This document shows, in pieces, positions 45,474 to 56,387 of a stretch of DNA of 64,000 bases (the first letter of the stretch is position 1; the number at the start of each line of letters is the position of its first letter). The position numbers were made by a program, and so were the translations under genes. Source of the stretch: Aeromonas bestiarum. GTDB taxonomy: Bacteria > Pseudomonadota > Gammaproteobacteria > Enterobacterales > Aeromonadaceae. The DNA lies in NCBI RefSeq assembly GCF_000819745.1, contig NZ_CDDA01000028.1, positions 1 through 64,000 of the forward strand. Direction: 5' to 3'. Below the pieces are notes generated by a model. That model saw only the letters and a program-made list of their open reading frames with translations, made no database searches and was not told the DNA's origin.

Positions 45474-45630
45474 ACAAATAATCCTTATGCTCCGAGTATG
45501 CCCTAGCCGTTGAACTGACCGGTAATCTGTTTCTTGATGCTCATCTTGCTCATACCAATAACCCTTATTGCACCAAGCATGCCTTAGCCGTTGAACTGAC
45601 CGGTAATCTGTTTCTTGCTGTTCATATCTA
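45430..45630 (-). repeat. Three copies of the phoU start, two as mini-ORFs
   Basis: Upstream of the true start at 45473 lie two shortened copies. The ORF 45503-45553 encodes [16 protein letters not shown]. The ORF 45584-45625 encodes [13 protein letters not shown]. Both end in a stop where phoU continues (real: [13 protein letters not shown]). The spacer GGNTTATTNGTATG is shared by the first two starts. Start spacings are 80 and 72 bp. They occupy most of the 183-bp pstB-phoU gap. Confidence 0.92.
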
Positions 45631-45656
45631 TCACCCCTGCTCTGCCACTCACACTA

Positions 45657-46475
45657 TTAGCCGTAACGACCGGTGATGTAGTCCTCGGTCTTCTTCTTGG
45701 CCGGGGTGGTGAAGATGGTGTTGGTGTTCGAGTACTCGATGAGCTCGCCCATGTACATGAAGGCAGTCTGATCCGAGACCCGCGCCGCCTGTTGCATGTT
45801 GTGGGTGACGATCACCACTGTGAACTGGCTCTTGAGCTCGTTGATCAGCTCCTCGATGGTGAGGGTCGAAATCGGGTCGAGCGCCGAGGTCGGTTCATCC
45901 AGCAGCAGCACTTCCGGCTCGATGGCGATGGCCCGGGCGATCACCAGACGCTGCTGCTGGCCACCGGAGAGGCCGAAGGCGTTGTCGTGCAGCCTGTCCT
46001 TCACCTCGTCCCACAGGGCTGCGCCGCGCAGTGAGCGCTCGGCCGCCTCATCCAGAGTGCGTCTGTCGTTGATCCCCTGCAGGCGCAGGCCGTAGACCAC
46101 GTTCTCGTAGATGGACTTGGGGAAGGGGTTGGGGCGCTGGAACACCATGCCCACCTGGCGACGCAGGGCGGAGACATCCACCCCCTTGTCGTAGATGTTG
46201 TGGCCGTGCAGCTGGATCTCCCCCTCGATGCGGCAGATCTCCACCAGATCGTTCATCCGGTTGATGCAGCGCAGCAGGGTCGATTTGCCGCACCCGGACG
46301 GGCCGATAAAAGCCGTCACCTGCCCTTTCGGGATCTTCATGTTGACGTTGAACAGCGCCTGCTTGTTGCCGTAGTACAGGTTGAGATCCTTGACCTCCAG
46401 CGCGGTCTGCTCCGGGCTCAGGTTGAGCAGGTCCAGCGCAGTGTGCTGGGTGGAAGCTGTCGTTACGTTGATCAT
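45657..46475 (-). CDS. pstB: Phosphate ABC transporter ATP-binding protein
   Basis: This 272-aa ATPase drives high-affinity phosphate import. It has Walker [10 protein letters not shown], a Q-loop ([12 protein letters not shown]), signature [16 protein letters not shown], Walker [14 protein letters not shown] and H-loop [13 protein letters not shown], all as in PstB. The N-terminus is about 20 residues longer than in E. coli PstB. It starts at the ATG at 46475, and repeats of the pstA tail lie between it and pstA. Confidence 0.97.
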   Translation of the reverse strand: MINVTTASTQHTALDLLNLSPEQTALEVKDLNLYYGNKQALFNVNMKIPKGQVTAFIGPSGCGKSTLLRCINRMNDLVEICRIEGEIQLHGHNIYDKGVDVSALRRQVGMVFQRPNPFPKSIYENVVYGLRLQGINDRRTLDEAAERSLRGAALWDEVKDRLHDNAFGLSGGQQQRLVIARAIAIEPEVLLLDEPTSALDPISTLTIEELINELKSQFTVVIVTHNMQQAARVSDQTAFMYMGELIEYSNTNTIFTTPAKKKTEDYITGRYG

Positions 46476-46499
46476 CTGTTACCTCAAATCAGTCGATGG

Positions 46500-46735
46500 C
46501 GGCGGGCATCTTGATGTGCCAGCGGCCGGAACACTTGACTGGCAAGGGGGGCGGCCGCCCGTCCCTTGCCTCACATCAGTCTGGGGTGGCTGGATTAATG
46601 TTCCAGCGACCGGAATTTTTCACGCAAGTGGTTACGAATGCCTGTGATGTCCGTCAGGTTCATCATCAATGCTCCAAAGAACGGAACTTCTCGCGTAAAT
46701 GGTTACGAATGCCGATGGCCGTCAGGTTGAGGCCG
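46500..46735 (-). repeat. Repeated copies of the pstA 3' end
   Basis: The last ~65 bp of pstA recur directly after its stop, giving a 22-codon ORF at 46595-46663. This starts two bases past the pstA stop, reads MNLTDITGIRNHLREKF and then RSLEH, and ends TAA; the pstA end reads LTAIGIRNHLREKFRSLEH. A third, badly decayed copy of the terminal 20-30 bp may lie near 46515-46540 (CCAGCGGCCGGAA). These fill the 190-bp pstA-pstB gap. Confidence 0.88.
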
Positions 46736-48315
46736 ACGATCACCGTCACCAGCAGGAAGGAGGTGGCATACACCAGTGGCCGCGCCGCCTCGACGTTGGG
46801 GCTCTGGAAGCCCACATCGTAAATGTGGAAGCCCAGGTGCATGAACTTGCGCTCCACGTGCAGGTACGGGAAGTTGCCATCCATCGGCAGGGTAGGCGCC
46901 AGCTTCACCACCCCCACCAGCATCAGCGGCGCCACTTCACCGGCGGCGCGGGCGATGGCCAGGATGAGGCCGGTCATGATGGCCGGGCTCGCCATGGGCA
47001 GCACGATGCGCCACAGGGTCTCTGCCTGGGTGGCGCCAAGCGCCAGCGAACCCTGGCGAATGGTGCTCGGGATCCGGGCCAGTCCCTCTTCGGTGGAGAC
47101 GATCACCACAGGCAGGGTCAGGATGGCCAGGGTCAGCGCCGACCAGATGACGCCGGGGGAGCCGAAGGTCGGGCTCGGCAGCGCTTCCGGATAGAACAGC
47201 TGGTCTAACGAACCACCGAGCGTGTAGACGAAGAAGCCCAGACCGAACACGCCGTAGACGATGGAGGGCACACCCGCCAGGTTGATCACGGCGATGCGGA
47301 TGATCTTGGTCAGGCTGTTCTTGCCCGCGTACTCGTGCAGGTAGACAGCCGCCACCACGCCGAGCGGCGTGACTATGATGGCCATCAGGAACACCATGAA
47401 GACGGTGCCGAAGATGGCCGGGAATACACCGCCCTCGGTGTTGGCCTCGCGGGGATCGTCGGAGACGAACTTGCCGATCTGGTGGAACCAGTAACCCACC
47501 TTGGCCAGCAGGCTCATGTCGTTGGGCCACACCACGTCCAGCACCTTGGACATGGGCATGACCACTAGCTCGCCACGCATGTCCTTGACCGTGATGCTGT
47601 CTCTGTCCGCCTGGGCACGCAGGGAGAAGAGCTGCTTCTCCAGCACCTGATAGTTGTCGTTGAGAGCCTGACGCTGCTCGGCCAGCTGGGTTTTAAGCTG
47701 ATCGGTCAGCTTGTCGTCCAGCTCGGCCTTGCGCTCTTTCAGGCGCAGCCGTTCCAGCTGATAGTTGATGCTGCCTATGTCCCCTTTTTGCAGATCGTCA
47801 GCCTGTTCGGAGAGATCGTTGGCACGGGCCAGCACCCGTTGCAGCGCGGGATGCAGATCCTGGCTCAGCTCGCGGCCGTCCTCCTTGACCCCGACTATGT
47901 AGCCGTAGAAGTTGCCGTTGGTGGCACGCTCCACCATGGCCAACTCGGTCGGCAGGCTCTGGGACTGGATGTCTGTCTCCAGCACCCAGCGAAAATCGAG
48001 GTCGACGAACTCGCGGTTGCCGGTCTTGACCAGGTAGCGGGTCAGCAGCTCACGCTCCTCCCCCTCCAGCGGCAAGCCTGCGGCGCGCAGCCGCTCCACC
48101 GGCACCAATTCACGGTCGTTGATCTCGCCGATCAGCACGCTCTTGTTGCCGTTTGCATCTTCGAGCTGCCACTCATAGATGGGGTGAGGCCAGAAGTAGA
48201 CCAGACCGCGCCAGCCGATCAGCAGCAGCAGACCCAGTACCGCGACCAGACTCAGGCTGACGGCACCACCGGTCATCCAGATCCAGGGGGCCCCTGATTT
48301 AAACCACTTACCCAT
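46666..48315 (-). CDS. pstA: Phosphate ABC transporter permease PstA, long form
   Basis: This 549-aa permease is about twice as long as E. coli PstA (296 aa). After a first helix (MTGGAVSLSLVAVLGLLLLI) there is a ~230-residue soluble region with a coiled-coil-like stretch (QLERLRLKERKAELDDKL). The usual permease domain follows (FPAIFGTVFMVFLMAIIVTP, EEGLARIPSTIRQGSLALGA). Long PstA and PstC occur in Vibrio and Pseudomonas relatives. The start at 48315 is chosen for AAGGA 7 nt upstream; an ATG at 48366 overlapping the pstC stop (TAATG) would add 17 residues. Confidence 0.93.
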   Translation of the reverse strand: MGKWFKSGAPWIWMTGGAVSLSLVAVLGLLLLIGWRGLVYFWPHPIYEWQLEDANGNKSVLIGEINDRELVPVERLRAAGLPLEGEERELLTRYLVKTGNREFVDLDFRWVLETDIQSQSLPTELAMVERATNGNFYGYIVGVKEDGRELSQDLHPALQRVLARANDLSEQADDLQKGDIGSINYQLERLRLKERKAELDDKLTDQLKTQLAEQRQALNDNYQVLEKQLFSLRAQADRDSITVKDMRGELVVMPMSKVLDVVWPNDMSLLAKVGYWFHQIGKFVSDDPREANTEGGVFPAIFGTVFMVFLMAIIVTPLGVVAAVYLHEYAGKNSLTKIIRIAVINLAGVPSIVYGVFGLGFFVYTLGGSLDQLFYPEALPSPTFGSPGVIWSALTLAILTLPVVIVSTEEGLARIPSTIRQGSLALGATQAETLWRIVLPMASPAIMTGLILAIARAAGEVAPLMLVGVVKLAPTLPMDGNFPYLHVERKFMHLGFHIYDVGFQSPNVEAARPLVYATSFLLVTVIVGLNLTAIGIRNHLREKFRSLEH

Positions 48316-48365
48316 TATCGATTCCTTGTTCATATACAGAACGCCGCTTTTGATGGAACGGCTCA

Positions 48366-50603
48366 TTACAGAGAGCTGTATTTTTCACGCAACCGCTGAC
48401 GAATGAACTCGGCCAGGGTGTTGAACATAAAGGTGAACACAAACAGGACGAAGGCCGCGAGGAACAACACCCGATAGTGAGAGCTGCCCACTTCCGATTC
48501 CGGCATCTCCACCGCAATATTGGCGGCCAGGGTGCGCAATCCCTGGAACATGGAGAAGTCCATGATGGGGGTGTTGCCGGTGGCCATCAGCACTATCATG
48601 GTCTCGCCAACGGCGCGGCCAAGGCCCATCATCACCGCCGAGAAGATGCCCGGGCTGGCGGTGAGGATCACCACCCGGCTCAGGGTCTGCCAGGGGGTCG
48701 CCCCCAGCGCCAGCGAACCCTGGGTGAGATGCTTGGGCACGGAGAAGACCGCATCCTCGGCGATGGAGAAGATGGTGGGGATGACGGCAAAGCCCATGGC
48801 GATACCGACCACCAGGGAGTTGCGCTGGTCAAACTTGATACCCATCTCGTGGGTCAGCCAGATGCGCGAGTCGCCATGCATGAAGGCGTTCTCGATGAGC
48901 GGGCTCACCGCGAAGGCGCCCCAGCCGATCAGCAGCAGCACAGGAATCAGCAGGATGGCGTGCCAGCCCTCAGGCAACCACGACCGGCCACGCTCCGGCA
49001 GGTAGTTCCACACCAACGCGGTCAGCAGCATCCCCATCGGCAGCAGGATCAGCAGCAGGATCACCCCGGGCAGCGCCCCCTCTATGATGGGAGCGAGCCA
49101 GAGACCCGCCAGGAAGCCCAGGATAACGGTCGGCAGCGCCGCCATGATCTCGACCGTCGGCTTGACGTATTTGCGCAGCCCGGCCGACATGAAGTAGGCG
49201 GTGTAGATGGCGCCGGCAACGCCGAGCGGCACCGCAAACATCATGGCGTAGAAGGAGGCTTTCAGGGTGCCGAACACCAGCGGCACCAGGCTCAGCTTGG
49301 CTTCGAAGTCATTGCTGGCGGAAGTGGATTGCCACACATATTGGGGCTCAGGATAGCCTTCGTACCACACCTCCTGCCACAGGGCAGACCAGGTCACCTC
49401 GGGGTGCTCATTCTCCACCGCGAACAGCTTGAAGCCATCCCCCTGCTGCATCAGCAGCACGTTGTGGCGTGGCGAGATGGCCAGGGCCGACAGGGCGCCG
49501 CCCTCTACCTTCTCGCTCAGCAGCTTGGTCTCGCCGGTGGCGTGGAAGAAACTGACGGTGCCATCCTTGCCTGCGCTGATGAAGCCCTTGCGAAAGTGCT
49601 CCGGGGTCAGCAAGTCGACCGGGCCATCGCCCTTGAAGTCACGAATGGGGGTGAACTGGCGCTTGCCGTCCTTGGCCACTTCGAACCACTGGGAGATGAC
49701 GCCGTTGTCATTGCCCACCAGCAGGGAGGAAGCACCGGAGAGCAGCTCGACCCGGGTCACGTTGGCGTTGGGGGCATTGATCTCCATGACGTTGCGCAGG
49801 GAGATGTCATTGAGGTTGTGAATGTCGTAGACGGAGAGACGGTTGCCCTCACGCACGAACAGGATGCGCAAGTTGGGGGTCAGCAACAGCTGATCCACAT
49901 GACGCGGCAGGGAAGGAATGCTGTAGTTCTGGGCGCTCCACTCCACCTCGCCGGAGAGGAAGTTCTCCTCGCCGCTCATGACCGTCATCACGCCGCGGCC
50001 ATCCTCGGTCACGGCGGCGGTGGCCATCTTCTCCTTGGTCGCCTCGAACACCATCAGCTGCAACGCTTTCCCTTGCGGATCTATCACCACGGGCGCTTCG
50101 CCGAAGGGATACTGCAGGCTGGGTTCTATGACCCGCACGTCGTTGGGATAGGAGACCTTGAAGTAGGGTTGCATCACCAGCGCCTTGCCATCGGCAAAAC
50201 CGTAGGCGATGAGCTTCTGACCCGGTGCCGGCGGTGCGACCGTGGTGATGTCACCCGCGACCTGGGCCTGACCCAGCGCCTGACCCACCTTGACCTTGCC
50301 ATCCCCCTGGACGGCGAAGAAGTTGACCAGCCCCTTGTCGCTGAAGCGGTAGCCAATCTCGTTCTGCTCCTCCATCCCGAGCCAGGCGGTCTTGCCCGCA
50401 ACGGGCAGCGTGAACGACGCGGTCGGCTCCATCGTGGCGCCATTGAAGATGGGTTTCACCACATAGAGCAGGTAGAAGAAAATGAGCAACAGGGCCACCA
50501 GCACCAGGGCACCACCCGTGGTGACCCCGTACTTGGCCAACTTATCCTTGATACGGCGCTTTCTACTGCCCGCCATACCCAAGTTTATCGATTCCGATGA
50601 CAT
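48366..50603 (-). CDS. pstC: Phosphate ABC transporter permease PstC, long form
   Basis: This 745-aa permease has a first helix (GGALVLVALLLIFFYLLYVV) and then ~390 residues of predicted extracytoplasmic sequence with beta-propeller-like repeats (LLLTPNLRILFVREGNRL, SSLLVGNDNGVISQWFEV, ISAGKDGTVSFFHATG). The membrane domain follows (LGVAGAIYTAYFMS, LTQGSLALGATPWQTLSRV, GLGRAVGETMIVLMATG). E. coli PstC has only 319 aa. The start at 50603 has GAGG upstream. It is first in the operon behind a Pho box. Confidence 0.93.
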   Translation of the reverse strand: MSSESINLGMAGSRKRRIKDKLAKYGVTTGGALVLVALLLIFFYLLYVVKPIFNGATMEPTASFTLPVAGKTAWLGMEEQNEIGYRFSDKGLVNFFAVQGDGKVKVGQALGQAQVAGDITTVAPPAPGQKLIAYGFADGKALVMQPYFKVSYPNDVRVIEPSLQYPFGEAPVVIDPQGKALQLMVFEATKEKMATAAVTEDGRGVMTVMSGEENFLSGEVEWSAQNYSIPSLPRHVDQLLLTPNLRILFVREGNRLSVYDIHNLNDISLRNVMEINAPNANVTRVELLSGASSLLVGNDNGVISQWFEVAKDGKRQFTPIRDFKGDGPVDLLTPEHFRKGFISAGKDGTVSFFHATGETKLLSEKVEGGALSALAISPRHNVLLMQQGDGFKLFAVENEHPEVTWSALWQEVWYEGYPEPQYVWQSTSASNDFEAKLSLVPLVFGTLKASFYAMMFAVPLGVAGAIYTAYFMSAGLRKYVKPTVEIMAALPTVILGFLAGLWLAPIIEGALPGVILLLILLPMGMLLTALVWNYLPERGRSWLPEGWHAILLIPVLLLIGWGAFAVSPLIENAFMHGDSRIWLTHEMGIKFDQRNSLVVGIAMGFAVIPTIFSIAEDAVFSVPKHLTQGSLALGATPWQTLSRVVILTASPGIFSAVMMGLGRAVGETMIVLMATGNTPIMDFSMFQGLRTLAANIAVEMPESEVGSSHYRVLFLAAFVLFVFTFMFNTLAEFIRQRLREKYSSL

Positions 50604-50635
50604 GCAAGACCTCAATGTGAGCTAGGCTTGGCGGC

Positions 50636-50669
50636 ATTATATGGCGGTTGCATGACAGTTTTGTTACAT
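50636..50669 (-). promoter_or_regulatory. Pho box and promoter of pstCAB-phoU
   Basis: On the minus strand ATGTAACAAAACTGTCAT (50652-50669) gives two half-sites 11 bp apart, the second a perfect CTGTCAT. A perfect TATAAT (50636-50641) follows 10 bp downstream, the normal spacing for PhoB-activated promoters. The pstC start codon is about 33 bp further on. Confidence 0.85.
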
Positions 50670-50807
50670 CGAGGCCCTCTGTGAAGAGGTTATTTTGGGG
50701 GCATTCAGGCAGGGCATTGTCGGCAAGCAGCGGTGCCAACCTGCTGTTTTATATGAGGATATATGAAGGCATCAAACGAGGGGGCGAGGCGGCTCACCCC
50801 CTTGCTG

Positions 50808-51516
<709 letters not shown>

Positions 51517-51520
<4 letters not shown>

Positions 51521-51684
51521 GCCCTTACCTCTTTATATTGCCTTTGTGCCTTGAACATTGGCGCCGTGCCGACCGGGATCTCGCCTATCCCCTCGGCCCT
51601 GGCGGCCAGCGCCATGGCGTGGCGCATCCAGCGCTCGTCTTGCTGCGCTTGCTCAAAGGAGTCAGCATTCTCTGATGGCGTCAC
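51517..51684 (-). pseudogene. tadA echo ORF, distal (55 aa)
   Basis: The frame starts at GTG 51684 and is identical in protein sequence to TadA over the first 39 residues ([20 protein letters not shown]... GIGEIPVG). It then reads TAPMFKAQRQYKEVRA and stops in a TGA overlapping the GTG of the proximal echo ORF. With that ORF and tadA it forms a chain of three coupled starts. The same ribosome binding site, AGAGGTAAGGGC, precedes it. Confidence 0.75.
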
Positions 51685-51722
51685 GCCCTTACCTCTTTGT
51701 CGTTATATTGCCTGTGCGCCAT

Positions 51723-52041
51723 GCCCCAAGCACGGTGCGATTTCTGGTGGTTCCACGCCCTTGTCCTCTCTCGACAGCTTGTTCATGACGGTTTGTCCTG
51801 CTTCCCGGCCTGATTGATCGCTCATCCGTCTCTTCTTTACCTAGATACGGTTATCCAGGACCAGCCCCTGCCCGGCGGCTGATGACGACATACGCGATCA
51901 CCCGGCAAGGCTGCTCGCCTGGCAGTGGATGCACGCACCGCAACACGGGGCGGCGATTATGCCAAATCTCACCTGCAGGCCCAAGCTACATCTTGGTTGC
52001 GCAATAAAGAAGCAGTCGGCATCTCCCTGATAAAAAAGGAG
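51723..52041. other. Gap between the tadA repeats and the tRNA-Pro promoter
   Basis: About 320 bp with no convincing gene on either strand. It must contain the promoter for the tadA transcript (minus). I see no repeat continuing beyond 51722 and no terminator. Confidence 0.4.
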
Positions 52042-52070
52042 TTGCACCAACCGATCCATATCATTAGACT
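52042..52070 (+). promoter_or_regulatory. Promoter of tRNA-Pro
   Basis: TTGCAC (52042-52047) and TAGACT (52065-52070) with 17 bp between them lie about 28 bp before the mature tRNA-Pro 5' end. Confidence 0.75.
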
Positions 52071-52098
52071 CCTTTCCGTCAGCTCAGACTGACCTCGT

Positions 52099-52175
52099 CG
52101 GTGTGTAGCGCAGCCAGGTAGCGCATCTGCATGGGGTGTAGAGGGTCGGAGGTTCGAATCCTCTCACACCGACCA
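52099..52175 (+). tRNA. tRNA-Pro (anticodon GGG)
   Basis: This 77-nt cloverleaf starts CGGTGTGTAGCGCAGCC. The anticodon loop is ATGGGGT on a TCTGC/GTAGA stem, the T-arm is GGAGGTTCGAATCCTC, and the acceptor strand CACACCG is followed by A and encoded CCA. It is monocistronic, between its own promoter and a strong terminator. Confidence 0.93.
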
Positions 52176-52184
52176 TTTTCCCCG

Positions 52185-52219
52185 AAAATAGCCCAGTCTC
52201 GCGACTGGGCTATTTTTTT
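52185..52219 (+). terminator. Terminator after tRNA-Pro
   Basis: AAAATAGCCCAGTC, loop CTCGC, GACTGGGCTATTTTTTT: a 14-bp stem with seven Ts, starting 9 bp after the tRNA 3' end. Confidence 0.95.
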
Positions 52220-52312
52220 GCCTCGTTGCCCGCTTCCCATCTTTATTGTCCTGCCAAACGCCTTGCCCACAGAGCCATCACTATCGACGGCATGTTTTTT
52301 ATACAGAACCGC

Positions 52313-52341
52313 TTGAAACCTTTCAAGAGTCCCGCTAGGAT
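52313..52341 (+). promoter_or_regulatory. Promoter ahead of a possible small-protein gene
   Basis: TTGAAA (52313-52318) and TAGGAT (52336-52341) are 17 bp apart. The predicted transcript starts near 52348 and runs into the 44-codon ORF at 52434 with an ~86-nt leader holding a small GGTGA/TCACC hairpin. Confidence 0.6.
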
Positions 52342-52433
52342 ACGCCACTTTTCCGCCGGCAATGGATACAGGGAGGTGGAAATCCGGGTGATGGAGTCAC
52401 CAACCGGCTTGCAATCCAACGAGGCAAGCACCC

Positions 52434-52568
52434 ATGACGCAAGCAGTTGACGCACAACCCGACCAGGCCCCCCTGCCACTACCGAACGTCGAGCTCGGTG
52501 ATAACGAATACGGCACCATAGTGCGTCTTGACGTGGTCGATCTGGCGGCGCCGGACGACGATTACTGA
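52434..52568 (+). CDS. Possible small acidic protein, 44 aa
   Basis: The ORF reads MTQAVDAQPDQAPLPLPNVE, continues NEYGTIVRLDVVDLAAPD and ends in three acidic residues and Tyr. GAGG lies about 10 nt before the ATG, and a good sigma70-type promoter lies upstream. The product is strongly acidic, Pro-rich at the N-terminus, with no signal peptide or membrane segment. I do not recognise it, and no modifying enzyme is adjacent. It could be a real small protein; codon conservation in relatives would decide. Confidence 0.5.
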   Translation: MTQAVDAQPDQAPLPLPNVELGDNEYGTIVRLDVVDLAAPDDDY

Positions 52569-53283
52569 TCCCGCCCCTCAAGGGATCCCCCGCACGCAAC
52601 AGGAGAGTGTGGCCGCTGAGCCGTGAATTTCGCCACCCTTTCATCCTCCCAAGTGGCCAGGAAGGCCCGCTGATACAAATAACAATAAAATGCTGTAAAA
52701 CTGAACATAACCAGTTGCATTCACTACTCATCACCCTCCCCTCCCTCTGCGGGCTGTCAGGCCAAGGTGATACAAACCTACGTTATTGCTCGTCACTTTC
52801 CCCTCGCTGGTGGGGTAAATCCCATTCGGCCCCCATTCGCCATCCAAGTTTTAAACAAACGTTCACTAGCCAATGTTGGCAGGAGCTGGATATTCACTGG
52901 GATCGCCGATCTCATTTCATACAGCTGTTTTTTTAAAGCTTGGAGTTAGGTCGGGATTTGTTTTTGCATTTGTAATTTTATTACGTAATAAGTTACATCC
53001 CAAGCCGTATTCCCTCCACTGGATCACACCACCATCAGGGGTCGGAAAACAAGCGCATAACCATCTGCATAGAGCTTTTGCGCTAATCACATAAGTCCAT
53101 TAAAAACATCATCTTAACCACCAGTCAAAAACAGGCGTTTTAAAAAAGTGGTTGACGAACAGGGCAATATTTCGCACCTTATGAATCGTGTTATCCCGTT
53201 GTTACGGGAAGTTTGAAAGAACAGGGATCGACTTTAGTCGTAGTTAGTAAGTTCAAAATGTAATTCTCAAAGGAGTGAACCTT
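52569..53283 (+). promoter_or_regulatory. Long A+T-rich control region upstream of aceB
   Basis: About 715 bp without a gene and clearly richer in A+T than the flanks. A TTGACG at 53152 could be a -35, but no good -10 follows. TGAATCGTGTTA at 53182-53193 matches the Cra/FruR site TGAATCGNTTNA at all but one position; Cra activates aceBA in E. coli. Several A/T-tracts (for example near 52925-52980) suggest binding sites for nucleoid proteins. Long leaders are common for glyoxylate-shunt operons. Confidence 0.45.
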
Positions 53284-54891
<1,608 letters not shown>

Positions 54892-54966
54892 ACTCCGGGC
54901 CTCCCCAGCGGAGCCCGCCAATAACAAGTCAATGGAAACGTGAAATCAATGAAAGAGGGAACTGAT

Positions 54967-56280
54967 ATGGCACTGACCCGTGAGCAACAGATCCAGGCTA
55001 TCGAGAAAGACTGGGCAGAAAACCCCCGCTGGAAAGGGATCAAGCGCGGCTACAGCGCCGAAGACGTGGTGAACCTGCGCGGCAGCTTGCAGCCGGCGCA
55101 CACCCTGGCTCAGCGCGGTGCCGACAAACTGTGGGAACTGATCCACGGCAGCGCCAAGAAAGGCTACGTCAACTGTCTCGGCGCCCTGACCGGCGGCCAG
55201 GCGGTGCAGCAGGCCAAGGCGGGCATAGAGGCCATCTACCTCTCCGGCTGGCAAGTGGCGGCGGACAACAACTTGTCCTCCACCATGTACCCGGATCAGT
55301 CCCTCTACCCGGCCAACTCTGTCCCGTCCGTGGTGGAGCGCATCAACAACTCGTTTGCCCGTGCCGACCAGATCCAGTGGGCCAACAAGGTGGGTCCGCA
55401 GGATGCCGGTTTCATCGACTACTTCCTGCCGATCGTGGCGGATGCCGAAGCCGGTTTCGGCGGCGTGCTGAACGCCTTCGAACTGATGAAGGGGATGATT
55501 GAAGCGGGTGCCGCCGGCGTGCACTTCGAAGATCAGCTGGCCTCGGTGAAGAAATGCGGCCACATGGGCGGCAAGGTGCTGGTCCCCACCCAGGAAGCGG
55601 TACAAAAGCTGGTCGCCGCCCGTCTGGCAGCCGACGTCTGCGGCACCACTACCCTGGTGATTGCCCGTACCGACGCCAACGCGGCCGACCTGCTGACCAC
55701 GGATGCAGACCCTTACGATGCCGGTTTCCTGACCGGTGAGCGCACCGCAGAAGGCTTCTACAAGGTGCAGGCCGGTATCGAGCAGGCCATCTCCCGTGGC
55801 CTGGCCTATGCCCCTTACGCCGACATGGTGTGGTGCGAAACCGCCAAGCCGGATCTGGACGAGGCGCGCAAGTTTGCCGAAGCCATCAAGGCGCAGTACC
55901 CGGACACCATACTGGCCTACAACTGCTCCCCCAGCTTCAACTGGAAGAAGAACCTGGACGATGCCACCATCGCCCGCTTCCAGCAGGAGCTGTCCGACAT
56001 GGGTTACAAGTACCAGTTCATCACCCTCGCTGGCATCCACAACATGTGGTTCCACATGTACGAACTGGCCTACCAGTACGCCCGTGGCGAGGGGATGAAG
56101 CACTACGTCGAGATGGTGCAGGAGCCGGAATTTGCCGCCGCCAGCCGTGGTTACACCTTCGTGGCACACCAGCAGGAAGTGGGCACGGGTTACTTCGACA
56201 AGGTGACCACCGTCATCCAGGGTGGCCAATCGTCAGTGACAGCGCTGACAGGTTCCACCGAAGAAGATCAGTTCCACTGA
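54967..56280 (+). CDS. aceA: Isocitrate lyase
   Basis: AceA splits isocitrate to glyoxylate and succinate, the first step of the glyoxylate shunt. The 437-aa product has the catalytic [10 protein letters not shown] loop (Cys197), [22 protein letters not shown] and [15 protein letters not shown] lies upstream of the ATG at 54967; an in-frame ATG at 54949 is less likely. No aceK follows; a terminator does. Confidence 0.98.
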   Translation: MALTREQQIQAIEKDWAENPRWKGIKRGYSAEDVVNLRGSLQPAHTLAQRGADKLWELIHGSAKKGYVNCLGALTGGQAVQQAKAGIEAIYLSGWQVAADNNLSSTMYPDQSLYPANSVPSVVERINNSFARADQIQWANKVGPQDAGFIDYFLPIVADAEAGFGGVLNAFELMKGMIEAGAAGVHFEDQLASVKKCGHMGGKVLVPTQEAVQKLVAARLAADVCGTTTLVIARTDANAADLLTTDADPYDAGFLTGERTAEGFYKVQAGIEQAISRGLAYAPYADMVWCETAKPDLDEARKFAEAIKAQYPDTILAYNCSPSFNWKKNLDDATIARFQQELSDMGYKYQFITLAGIHNMWFHMYELAYQYARGEGMKHYVEMVQEPEFAAASRGYTFVAHQQEVGTGYFDKVTTVIQGGQSSVTALTGSTEEDQFH

Positions 56281-56311
56281 TAACTGCATGCGAGCCACCG
56301 AGCTCGAACAA

Positions 56312-56342
56312 AAACCCCGGCCAGGTGCCGGGGTTTCTTTTT
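56312..56342 (+). terminator. Terminator after aceA
   Basis: AAACCCCGG and CCGGGGTTT form a stem followed by CTTTTTTG, 30 bp past the aceA stop. Confidence 0.92.
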
Positions 56343-56387
56343 GCTCGCCGCTCAAGGATGCAGCGCAGACAGGCGCTCACCGCCGGC

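Noticed and set aside
48477..50600. A 707-codon open frame on the plus strand opposite pstC
   Set aside because: It is antisense to a clear PstC and its composition (His-, Gln- and Gly-rich, no motifs) is that of a mirror frame in GC-rich DNA. The same holds for long frames opposite uvrC (2493-4451) and yjgR (12225-13883).
52243..52734. A 163-codon minus-strand ORF next to tRNA-Pro
   Set aside because: It lies antisense to the small-ORF promoter region and shows no family features or ribosome binding site.
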